A stretch of DNA of 64,000 bases. It comes from Gaiellales bacterium. GTDB taxonomy: Bacteria; Actinomycetota; Thermoleophilia; RBG-16-64-13. The stretch is from assembly GCA_012719395.1 (NCBI GenBank), contig JAAYAL010000052.1:1-64000 (forward strand), in the 5' to 3' direction. The notes beneath the pieces are model-generated. The model was not told the DNA's origin. It worked only from the letters and a program-made list of their open reading frames with translations, and did no database searches. The position numbers and the translations under genes are program-made. Of this stretch, positions 37,489-45,569 are shown piece after piece (within the stretch, counting starts at the first letter, position 1; each line of letters opens with the position of its first letter).

Positions 37489-38115
37489 ATGGGGGGCCAT
37501 GAAAGGAGACGGGATTGCGCTGTTGGGCTGGCCGAGTATGCCCTGTCCGGCCCAGCACACGATCTGACGTGGCGGCTTGAGCCAGAAGACGAAGGCCCCA
37601 CCGACGTGCTGCTGGCCGCAGGCTCCAAATTCTCCGTCCTTCGGAGGGAGGCTTTGCTGCCAAATGGAGTGCGGACGGCAACGGAGATCGTGAGACACCC
37701 AGGTGCTGCGGCCGTTGTTCCCGTATTGGACCGGAAATGCGTCCTGCTCATCCGACAGTACCGCGTTGCCATCCTGGACTGGATCTGGGAGATACCCGCC
37801 GGGACACTTCGCCGCGGAGAAGATCCCCGGGATTGTGCACGGCGCGAACTTCGAGAGGAGACAGGCTACCAGGCAGCCTGTCTGGAGAAGATAGGGGAGT
37901 TCCTGCCTGTTCCTGACCACTCTGATGATGTGATCCATCTCTTCATGGCCACGGGTCTGACCCCCACGCGCCAGCATCTGGACAAGGACGAGGTCATCGA
38001 GTTGGCATGGGTACGTTTTGCTGACGCGATGCAAATGGTGAGCTCTGGGGCGATACGTGACGCCAAGACTATTGTGGCAATGTTCACTATCAACAAGCTC
38101 CTTGCTGAGGAATGA
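37489..38115 (+). CDS. NUDIX hydrolase (ADP-ribose-pyrophosphatase-like)
   Basis: Nudix box GTLRRGEDPRDCARRELREETGYQA. Confidence 0.9.
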   Translation: MGGHERRRDCAVGLAEYALSGPAHDLTWRLEPEDEGPTDVLLAAGSKFSVLRREALLPNGVRTATEIVRHPGAAAVVPVLDRKCVLLIRQYRVAILDWIWEIPAGTLRRGEDPRDCARRELREETGYQAACLEKIGEFLPVPDHSDDVIHLFMATGLTPTRQHLDKDEVIELAWVRFADAMQMVSSGAIRDAKTIVAMFTINKLLAEE

Positions 38116-38134
38116 GAAAGGGGAAGCCGCAGCC

Positions 38135-38881
38135 GTGAGTCCAGCAAAGAAGATACGGTGGATAGGTATTGACTACGGTCAGTGCATTATGACACCTGCA
38201 TCCCTGAGGAATCCGCTCATGTTCGGTGATATTGCCAAACTGAGGGGTAAGCAAGAGGAAGCAGCGCGCTTCATACAACGCATGCGGCGCCTGAAGGAGA
38301 AATACGGAACCATCAGCAAAATCAAAGAAGGTCATAAAGACGAGATCGAGTCCTTCGTGCTGGATGGAGACCACGAGGCCATGCTCATATTCGGCGAGAA
38401 GGAGCAGGAGTTGCTGGGCATGGCTCCGGGACTTCTAGAGTTCCTGAAATGGGTGAACGAGCACGGTATCAGACCAAGTATTGTATCGGAACTTAAGAAG
38501 ACCCTGGGTCCGGTGGGATCGGATATGATCACACTTTACTTGAACAGGAAAGGGATTATTGATCATTTCGAGTACTTTATCACGCCACAGGGCAAGATGA
38601 AGCTTTCCACTGAGGAACAGGATCTCAGATACAAGGGGACGTCCAAGGAGAACGGAACTTTGTATGATGAACTGGTGAAAGACCTAGGCGAGCAGGGCAT
38701 TTCGCCAGAAGAGTGCCTTATGATCGGTGACAAGTGGAGCACGGACATAAAGCCACCGAAGCAAAGGGGCTGGACCACCATCCAGTACACAGGACACATA
38801 GATATGGGGCAATGCGAGGAAGCGGACTACTACGCCAAGGACTTCTACGAGGTCCAGGACATCGTGGCCAAGCTGATATAG
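38135..38881 (+). CDS. HAD-superfamily-like protein with atypical motif I (possible PpcD-like role)
   Basis: WIGIDYGQCIMTP motif I (D-x-G), CLMIGDKWSTDIKPPKQRGW motif IV; next to the UbiD/PEP-synthase-like genes. Confidence 0.65.
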   Translation: MSPAKKIRWIGIDYGQCIMTPASLRNPLMFGDIAKLRGKQEEAARFIQRMRRLKEKYGTISKIKEGHKDEIESFVLDGDHEAMLIFGEKEQELLGMAPGLLEFLKWVNEHGIRPSIVSELKKTLGPVGSDMITLYLNRKGIIDHFEYFITPQGKMKLSTEEQDLRYKGTSKENGTLYDELVKDLGEQGISPEECLMIGDKWSTDIKPPKQRGWTTIQYTGHIDMGQCEEADYYAKDFYEVQDIVAKLI

Positions 38882-38895
38882 GAGGGAAGGGGGTG

Positions 38896-39405
38896 ATGAA
38901 CAACGGAATGGAAGAGAAGAAGTTCGTACTCATGGAATGGGCGGACGGCTGGCGTGAAGTGACCCCGGTGGAAGCCGACGCGGTGGGCTTACGAAAGTAC
39001 TTCGTGGTGGAGAGAGTGGAGTACTACGGCAGGTTGGTTGTGGAGCGCCCCGAGGACGAAGTGCCGGATCTCGTGGTAACTGATAGAAAGCCGTTTGAGG
39101 TCAAGCGAGTGGCGCTGGTGGGGACCGGGGCCAGCGACCTGGAGAAGGCATCGCTGTACGCCGAGGGCGGACGGGTCGAGCACAACTACGATCTTGTTAG
39201 CGGTGACGGTGACGTGGGGGCAGCGGTGAAGAAGGAATTCGCTGAGGCCTTACTAGCCGAGGGACTGACGGCCGCGGACCTTTCCGGGAAGCCGGCCGCC
39301 GAGCGGCGGGAAATCATCGGCCGGATTGCGGCCGGCATGAAGTTGGTAGCCAGCACGAAGCAGGATGACCTCTTCGATTTCGTGGAAGGTCTGCTGAGCG
39401 AGTAA
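38896..39405 (+). CDS. Conserved hypothetical protein in the phenylphosphate-like operon (169 aa)
   Basis: ORF with strong RBS (GGAGGGAAGGGG), MNNGMEEKKFVLMEWADGWREVTPVEADAVGLRKYFVVERVEYYGRLVVERPED...; family not recognised. Confidence 0.6.
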   Translation: MNNGMEEKKFVLMEWADGWREVTPVEADAVGLRKYFVVERVEYYGRLVVERPEDEVPDLVVTDRKPFEVKRVALVGTGASDLEKASLYAEGGRVEHNYDLVSGDGDVGAAVKKEFAEALLAEGLTAADLSGKPAAERREIIGRIAAGMKLVASTKQDDLFDFVEGLLSE

Positions 39406-39473
39406 GGGTTACGGCCCCTTCACGGGGGAGTGGCTAACAGCACAATGGGTGAAGGGAAGGTAGAAAGGGACAC

Positions 39474-41246
39474 ATGGACGAGAACTTCGTAAAGGGGCCA
39501 AATCCACTGGAAGCGCCGGACATCGGCAGGGACCTCGTCCCCTTCTTTCAGCGGTTCTACCCGGGCGACGAGAAAAGGTTCTGGATGCTGGACACGATCC
39601 ACTCCCCGGAGCCGCTGTATCCCCTGGAGTACGAAACGTCATATTTCGCGCTGGCGGAGTACGCGGATGGGGTAGGAACCGAGATCAACAAAGTCCCCAC
39701 CTCGCACGCGAACGCGTTCCGGGTCCTGAATGGATGGTGCTACTTCAGTCCTGTTGACATCACGAATGCCGAGGAGATCGGGGCCCGCGCGGAGACCTAC
39801 GTCAAGAAGGTAGCCGATGTGTACCCGCGGTGGGACCAGTGGCTGGAGGAAACGGAGACCCGTCACATGCAGGCGGCCGAATGGCTCGCCAGCTGGGATT
39901 TCGAGACTGATCCCGATCTGGGTGACGCCGCGCAAACTTACTCCTTGGTCGAGCGCTTCGACGCGGTGCTCGCGGCACTCTGCAACTCCGGGGCGCAGCA
40001 CTTGGAGAACCTGGTCTTGGTGACCGGCCAGAAGTTCGCCTTCACGGCCATCTGCCGCGAGATCGACCCGAGCACCACTGATGCACAGGTTGACACCATG
40101 GTCCAGGGTTTCGGCAACAAGCTGATGGAGACCGATGCCGCTTTCTGGAAGCTGGGCAAGCGAGCCATGGACTTGGGCATTGTCGGCCTGATCGACGGCG
40201 CGGGGGAGCACCCGTCAGCTGCTCTCGCCAAGGACGCGACGGGCGCCCGCTGGCTTGAAGAAGTGAAGCAGGTTGTGGATGAGTACGGTGTGCGGCACGT
40301 CGGCGGCTGCTACAACCTGATGCCCGTGTGCTGGCAGGAAGACCTGGACTACCCGATCTCCTTCATTCGCGGGTCAATCAGCAAGATAGAGAAGGGCGAG
40401 GAACTGGTTCCTGTCGATGAACTGGTGGCTGTGCGCGAGGCGGCCATCAAGGAGTTCGTCGCCAAGATCCAAAGTGAAGAGCAGAAGAAGAACTTCTACG
40501 ACAATCTCCGGCTGCTGCAGCAGTTGTACCCCTGGTACGAGAACCACAATTTCCTCTACGAGGGCCTGATCGGAACGCGAGTGCACATCAAGATGATCGA
40601 GCTTGGGAGGAGATTGGTCAAAGAGGGCTACTTCGACGACCCTTATGACATCGGGTACTTCCTGCTGCACGAACTCAGGCAGTTGCTGTTTGGGCTCATG
40701 CACAAGCGCATAGAGTTCTCCAAGGACAACCTCGTTGATTTCCGGCCCATGATCGAGGAGCGGAAGAAGATCCGTGAGAAGCAGAAGAGCTGGCATGCCC
40801 CGGTGGTACTGGGTCTGAAGCCGACCTCTCCTCCGGAGAACCCAATCGCCGTGTATGTGTACGGCGCGCTGCCCAGTGTCATCGATAGGAGCTTCACTGA
40901 TGATGCCCAATGGGAAGAGGTAGTGGAGATCACCGGACTGGGCGCTGCTCCGGGTGTTGCCGAAGGCGTCGCGCGCGTGGTACGGGATCCCTCGGCCCTC
41001 AAGGCTGTTCAGAGCGGGGAGATTCTGGTTGCCGGTTCCACGAATCCCATGTGGAATCCCGTGCTGGCGAAGGTGAAAGGGGTCGTGACGGACTCAGGTG
41101 GTCTGCTGGCGCATGCCGCCGTCATCTGTCGCGAGTACGGGCTACCGGCGGTGGTGGGTACCGCGAAAGCCACACAGGCGATCAAGACCGGTGACTACGT
41201 GACAGTGGACGGCACCACCGGCGTGGTGACGATCAAACGCAAGTAG
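39474..41246 (+). CDS. PEP-utilising (swivelling His-domain) protein, PpsA-like
   Basis: 590 aa; C-terminal ITGLGAAPGVAEGVARVV...VTDSGGLLAHAAVICREYGLPAVVGTAKATQAIKTGDYVTVDGTTGVV mobile domain; unusual 490-aa N-terminal region. Confidence 0.82.
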   Translation: MDENFVKGPNPLEAPDIGRDLVPFFQRFYPGDEKRFWMLDTIHSPEPLYPLEYETSYFALAEYADGVGTEINKVPTSHANAFRVLNGWCYFSPVDITNAEEIGARAETYVKKVADVYPRWDQWLEETETRHMQAAEWLASWDFETDPDLGDAAQTYSLVERFDAVLAALCNSGAQHLENLVLVTGQKFAFTAICREIDPSTTDAQVDTMVQGFGNKLMETDAAFWKLGKRAMDLGIVGLIDGAGEHPSAALAKDATGARWLEEVKQVVDEYGVRHVGGCYNLMPVCWQEDLDYPISFIRGSISKIEKGEELVPVDELVAVREAAIKEFVAKIQSEEQKKNFYDNLRLLQQLYPWYENHNFLYEGLIGTRVHIKMIELGRRLVKEGYFDDPYDIGYFLLHELRQLLFGLMHKRIEFSKDNLVDFRPMIEERKKIREKQKSWHAPVVLGLKPTSPPENPIAVYVYGALPSVIDRSFTDDAQWEEVVEITGLGAAPGVAEGVARVVRDPSALKAVQSGEILVAGSTNPMWNPVLAKVKGVVTDSGGLLAHAAVICREYGLPAVVGTAKATQAIKTGDYVTVDGTTGVVTIKRK

Positions 41247-41271
41247 GACACGGCATAGGAGAGAGCACGGG

Positions 41272-41304
41272 CGCGGCCGGCCCGAGATTGGAGGGCCGGC
41301 CGCG
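41272..41304. other. Intercistronic GC-rich hairpin between PpsA-like and PpsB-like genes
   Basis: CGCGGCCGGCCC-GAGATTGGA-GGGCCGGCCGCG, 12-bp perfect stem, no U-tract, followed by RBS GGGAGG. Confidence 0.7.
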
Positions 41305-41319
41305 GGGAGGTGACGCAAG

Positions 41320-42279
41320 TTGTTTGTCAAGAGGTTTGCGCAGATAGACAAGGATATGTTTCAAGAGGCTGGAGGCAAGGGGGCCCACCTGGGGGAGATG
41401 ACCCGTGCCGGTCTCCGGGTGCCCTCGGGCTTTGTTGTGATGGGGAACGCCTACTATCACCACTTGGAGCAGAACAACCTGGAATCGAAGATCAGGGAGA
41501 TAAGCTCTGATATCGATTTCGACGACTACGAGGATCTGGACGTCAAGACCAAGGCTATCCGGCAGCTTATCGGAGACGCGCCCATCCCCAAGGACATTGA
41601 GCGGGAAGTTGTGGAGCAGTACGGCGACATGTTCCCTGGAGAACGCGGTGGATTCGTCGCTGTTCGTTCCTCGGTGGCCATCAAGGACTCGGCGGTCTCC
41701 TCCTTCCCCGGGCTCATGGACACCTTCCATTATCTGAAAGGTGCGGAGGAGGTGCTGACTGCCGTGCGAAGGGTCTGGTCCTCCGTGTGGTCGGCACGCG
41801 CCGCCTTCACCCGGCACAACAAGGGCCTTGATCACTGGAAGGCCGTGATCGCCCCCGTGGTGCAGAAGATGGTGAACTCGGACAAGGCTGGTGTGGCGTT
41901 CACCGTCAATCCCATGAACGGGAGTCGAGACGAGGTGATGATAGAGGCCAACTTCGGGTTGGGTGAAGGAGTGGTGAGCGGCCAGTGCCTCACCGACCTG
42001 TTCGTGACCACCAAGGGCGCTTTCGAGATCAGGAGCCGGAACATCTCGGTGAAGGAAAAGTGTTTCGTGCAGAGACCGGAGGGCGGTGCCGGCTGGGTGG
42101 AGCTTGATGCCCAGCGGGGCGCCCAGCCCTGCTTGTCGGACTACGAGGTGGAGCGGGTGCGCGACCTGGCCGTGAGGGTGGAGGATCACTACGGCTACCC
42201 GCAGGATATCGAGTGGGCCTTCGAAGGAGACACGCTCGTGCTCCTGCAGGCGCGCAGAGCCAAGGTCGCCGGCGAATAG
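41320..42279 (+). CDS. PEP/pyruvate-binding (PPDK N-terminal/ATP-grasp) domain protein, PpsB-like
   Basis: 319 aa, TTG start; GGKGAHLGEMTRAGLRVPSGFVV, FVAVRSSVAIKDSAVSSFPGLMDTF, QKMVNSDKAGVAFTVNPMNGSRDEVMIEANFGLGEGVVSG, DIEWAFEGDTLVLLQAR. Confidence 0.85.
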   Translation: MFVKRFAQIDKDMFQEAGGKGAHLGEMTRAGLRVPSGFVVMGNAYYHHLEQNNLESKIREISSDIDFDDYEDLDVKTKAIRQLIGDAPIPKDIEREVVEQYGDMFPGERGGFVAVRSSVAIKDSAVSSFPGLMDTFHYLKGAEEVLTAVRRVWSSVWSARAAFTRHNKGLDHWKAVIAPVVQKMVNSDKAGVAFTVNPMNGSRDEVMIEANFGLGEGVVSGQCLTDLFVTTKGAFEIRSRNISVKEKCFVQRPEGGAGWVELDAQRGAQPCLSDYEVERVRDLAVRVEDHYGYPQDIEWAFEGDTLVLLQARRAKVAGE

Positions 42280-42331
42280 CCATGCCGCCTGCCGAAACAC
42301 AGCTTGTTGCAACATCAGCAAAGGAGTGAGC

Positions 42332-43807
42332 ATGTACGACGATCTGCGCCAGCTCATAGACGATGTCGAGAAGGGCGGCCAACTGGTGCGCGTGAATGGC
42401 GCCCACTGGGATGTGGAGATCGGCACCATCAATGAGATCAATGTGGAAACCCGCGGCAAGGCCCTTCTCTTCGACGAGATCGTCGACTACCCCAAGGGCT
42501 ACCGGGTCTGCACCAACCTCCTGCAGATCCCGCTGGGCATGAGACTTGCCTTCGGCATCGAGGAGGGGAAGTCAGATCTGGAAGTCATCCGTGACTTCAA
42601 GAACAGGATGGCCGGGTACCAGCCGGTGAAGCCCCGCGTGGTCAAGGACGGGCCGGTTCTGGAGAACGTGAAGACGGGCGATGACGTTGACATGTTTGCC
42701 TTCCCCGCTCCTCGTTGGCACGAGGCCGACGGTGGGCGCTACATCGGCACGGGCACGTCCGTCATCACCAGGGACCCGGACACCGGCTGGGTCAATTACG
42801 GGACCTATCGGTCGATGATCCACACCCAGAACGTCATCTCCAACTACAGTTCGCCCGGAAAGCACGGGACCATTCACCGGAACAAGTACTGGAAGCGAGG
42901 CGAGGCCTGCCCGGTGGCGATGAGCTTCGGCTCTGAGGGCATGCTGTTCGGGCTCTCGACCATGGCGCTGCCCAGTGGAGCCAGCGAGCTGGAAGTGGCG
43001 GGCTTCTTGAGAGGCGAGCCGGTGGATGTCATCGAGGGCCCGGTTACTGGTCTCCCCATCCCGGCCACAGCAGAGATCGTGGTCGAGGGCTTTGCCCCTG
43101 TGGAGCAGACCATGCTGGAGGGCCCCTTCGGCGAGTGGACCGGGTACTACGCCTCCGGCGCCAATCAGAATCCCATCATGGAAGTGAAGGCGGTCTACTT
43201 CCGTAACGACCCCATCATCTACGGCCAGCCACCCACCAAGCCGGTCACCAGTTGCTGGTTCCCGGTTCCGCTGCACACCGCCCCCACCCTGTGGGCAGGC
43301 CTCGAGGCGGCAGGCATCAGCGGTATCAAGGGCATCTACATCCACGGTCCTGGCGAGCGCACGTTCGCCGTGGTCTCCATTGAGCAGCAGAAGCCGGGCC
43401 ACGCCATGCAGGTGGGATCGGCGGCTGCGGCCCTGCTGACCGGAGGCGCCATGACCGGCAAGTTCGTCGTGGTCGTTGACGAGGACGTGGATCCTTCGGA
43501 TCTGAAAGAGGTTCTCTGGGCCATCTCGACCAGGTGCGATATCGAGACCGCAATGCACGTCATCCCGGGATTCCTGGACAGCGGGCTGGATCCCAGCATC
43601 CCGCCTCACAAGCGGGCTGCCAAGGACATCACCATGGCCAAGTGCATCATCAATGCCTGCCGCCCGTGGCATTGGAAAGCGCAGTTCCCACCGCTGGTCA
43701 AGGCCAGCGTGGCTTCCAAGACGAGCGTGATGACCAAATGGCCGGAGGCCTTCACTCACCTCAACCGGGAGCAATATCTCAGCAGCCAGAGCGACGTAGT
43801 ACGCTAG
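42332..43807 (+). CDS. UbiD-family (de)carboxylase, PpcA/B-like
   Basis: MYDDLRQLIDDVEKGGQLVRVNGAHWDVEIGTINE..., IVVEGFAPVEQTMLEGPFGEWTGYYASG, hallmark UbiD motifs; RBS AAGGAG. Confidence 0.92.
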   Translation: MYDDLRQLIDDVEKGGQLVRVNGAHWDVEIGTINEINVETRGKALLFDEIVDYPKGYRVCTNLLQIPLGMRLAFGIEEGKSDLEVIRDFKNRMAGYQPVKPRVVKDGPVLENVKTGDDVDMFAFPAPRWHEADGGRYIGTGTSVITRDPDTGWVNYGTYRSMIHTQNVISNYSSPGKHGTIHRNKYWKRGEACPVAMSFGSEGMLFGLSTMALPSGASELEVAGFLRGEPVDVIEGPVTGLPIPATAEIVVEGFAPVEQTMLEGPFGEWTGYYASGANQNPIMEVKAVYFRNDPIIYGQPPTKPVTSCWFPVPLHTAPTLWAGLEAAGISGIKGIYIHGPGERTFAVVSIEQQKPGHAMQVGSAAAALLTGGAMTGKFVVVVDEDVDPSDLKEVLWAISTRCDIETAMHVIPGFLDSGLDPSIPPHKRAAKDITMAKCIINACRPWHWKAQFPPLVKASVASKTSVMTKWPEAFTHLNREQYLSSQSDVVR

Positions 43808-43818
43808 TCAGGTGAGGT

Positions 43819-43875
43819 GCAGTCCCTCGCTTCGCCCACCGGCTTTGCCGGATCACGGGCGGAGGGAGGGACTGC
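43819..43875. other. Large intercistronic hairpin between ubiD-like and ubiX-like genes
   Basis: GCAGTCCCTC...GAGGGACTGC outer 10-bp stem, near-perfect inner stem TTCGCCC/GGGCGGA, apical CCGGC-TTT-GCCGG. Confidence 0.7.
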
Positions 43876-43908
43876 GCAATTCCGTCGAACGCAGGTCAAA
43901 GAGGCTAC

Positions 43909-44478
43909 ATGAGAGTAATAGTTGCCATCACCGGTGCGTCGGGGGCAATCTACGGCATTCGACTGCTTCAGGTTCTCGGTGAGACACAGGGTATCGAGAC
44001 CCACTTGGTCGTGTCGTCGGCCGGGGCCATGTGCATCGCATATGAAACCAATTGGAAACTCGATGAGGTTCACGCCTTGGCGGATGCGGTGCACGACAAC
44101 TCCGACATCGCCGCGTCCATCGGCAGTGGTTCGTTCAAGAGAGGGGCCATGGTAGTCGCACCGTGCTCCATCAAGTCCCTGTCGGCCATATCCAATTCGT
44201 ACAACGACAACTTGATCACTCGGAGTGCGGACGCCACGCTGAAAGAGCGCAAGAAGCTGGTGCTGGTGGTTCGCGAGACACCGTTGCATCTGGGACACCT
44301 CCGCAGCATGGCGGCATTGGCTGAAACCGGTGCCGTGATACTGCCGCCCATGCCCGCCTTCTATACGAGGCCCCGCGCGATCGAGGAGATAGTTGATCAC
44401 ACGGTGGGCAAGATCCTGGATGTGCTCGACATAGAGCACAACATCTACACGCGTTGGGACGGATTGCTGGATTCGTGA
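43909..44478 (+). CDS. ubiX: UbiX-family flavin prenyltransferase
   Basis: MRVIVAITGASGAIYGIRLLQVL, VVAPCSIKSLSAISNSYNDNLITRSADATLKERKKLVLVVRETPLHLGHLRSM, ILPPMPAFYTRP. Confidence 0.95.
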   Translation: MRVIVAITGASGAIYGIRLLQVLGETQGIETHLVVSSAGAMCIAYETNWKLDEVHALADAVHDNSDIAASIGSGSFKRGAMVVAPCSIKSLSAISNSYNDNLITRSADATLKERKKLVLVVRETPLHLGHLRSMAALAETGAVILPPMPAFYTRPRAIEEIVDHTVGKILDVLDIEHNIYTRWDGLLDS

Positions 44479-44876
44479 AGGGCGAACAACAAACGCTATC
44501 CTACGGCAGTGGGGCCAGGAGGGTACTCCTTGAGGCCTGCTATCTGGGAGAGCAGGTGCTCGTTGTCATCACCAACGAGAACGGGCACATCGGCGCCGTG
44601 GCCCTGGCCGAGTATGACGTCGAGACGCAGCGCGTTTCCACCTCCGTGCTCACTCGCATCTCACATAAGGATGATGTCGTGGCCGTCGGCGCAGCCTACC
44701 GCTTGGCCAAGGCAGGCAAGTGCGCCGTGTGCGTGATCGCCGGCATCCACATCGACCACGCCACGCTGGACGACATAGAGGTGACGCAGCAGAACGCGGC
44801 GCTGGTTGTGGACATGCTCGTAGAAAGGGGGTTTCTTGGCGGCCCGCGAGAGGCTGGCGGTCAGCAACTTCGATGA
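44475..44876 (+). CDS. LpdD-like (prenylated-flavin chaperone / gallate decarboxylase subunit D-like) protein
   Basis: 133 aa; overlaps the ubiX stop (GTGA); YLGEQVLVVITNENGHIGAVALAEYD...AVGAAYRLAKAGKCAVCVIAGIHIDHATLDDIEVTQQNAALVVDML. Confidence 0.7.
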   Translation: MKGEQQTLSYGSGARRVLLEACYLGEQVLVVITNENGHIGAVALAEYDVETQRVSTSVLTRISHKDDVVAVGAAYRLAKAGKCAVCVIAGIHIDHATLDDIEVTQQNAALVVDMLVERGFLGGPREAGGQQLR

Positions 44877-45561
44877 TGGAAGTGGGGCAAAGAACGCCGT
44901 GACGGAAGCGCTCGAGGTGGGGTGCAGCGACGGTCTGCCGCCTGACCTATCGGCCGCCTACCTGGACATCTACCGGGCGGTCAGACCCATGCTCGCCACA
45001 AGGAACAACGACGTTCATACTCGGGTCAGCTGCCAGTTCGCCGTGGAGATCCTGCGACGAGAGGAAGGCGACCCTCGGATCGTCATACCCGCCATCCTCC
45101 TGCACGATGTGGGGTGGCATGTCGTTGGGGAAGGACGGCTGAAGGGCGCCTACGGTCCGAAAGCCGACAATGACGAGTTCGTGCGGCTGCATGAGGCGGA
45201 GGGCGCCACGATCGCGAGACGCGTGCTCAGCGCACAAACCTACCCCGAGGGATTGACCGACGAGATCTGCCGGATCATCTCCCGACACGATTCGGGAACG
45301 GCGTGCGCCTCGCCGGAGGAGGCAATCGTCAAGGATGCGGACAAGTGCTACCGTGCCACCCTCTTCGCCTTCATGTACTTCCCTGCCGAAGTCGACACGA
45401 GCCTGCAGGGATGGTACGAGTGGCTGGTCGACGGATATCGCCACTGGATGTTCAGGGCCTGGGGACGGAAGCTGGCGGAAGCGTGTCTGGAGTCCACGCG
45501 CCGCGAACTGGGACTGGTGGGTGAGGCGGCTGGGGTGAGGAGCAGGGAAGATGACCTATAA
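44836..45561 (+). CDS. HD-domain protein
   Basis: NNDVHTRVSCQFAVEIL, IPAILLHDVGWHV (HD), CRIISRHDSG, IVKDADKCYRAT. Confidence 0.8.
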   Translation: MAARERLAVSNFDDGSGAKNAVTEALEVGCSDGLPPDLSAAYLDIYRAVRPMLATRNNDVHTRVSCQFAVEILRREEGDPRIVIPAILLHDVGWHVVGEGRLKGAYGPKADNDEFVRLHEAEGATIARRVLSAQTYPEGLTDEICRIISRHDSGTACASPEEAIVKDADKCYRATLFAFMYFPAEVDTSLQGWYEWLVDGYRHWMFRAWGRKLAEACLESTRRELGLVGEAAGVRSREDDL

Positions 45562-45569
45562 TAGGATAT

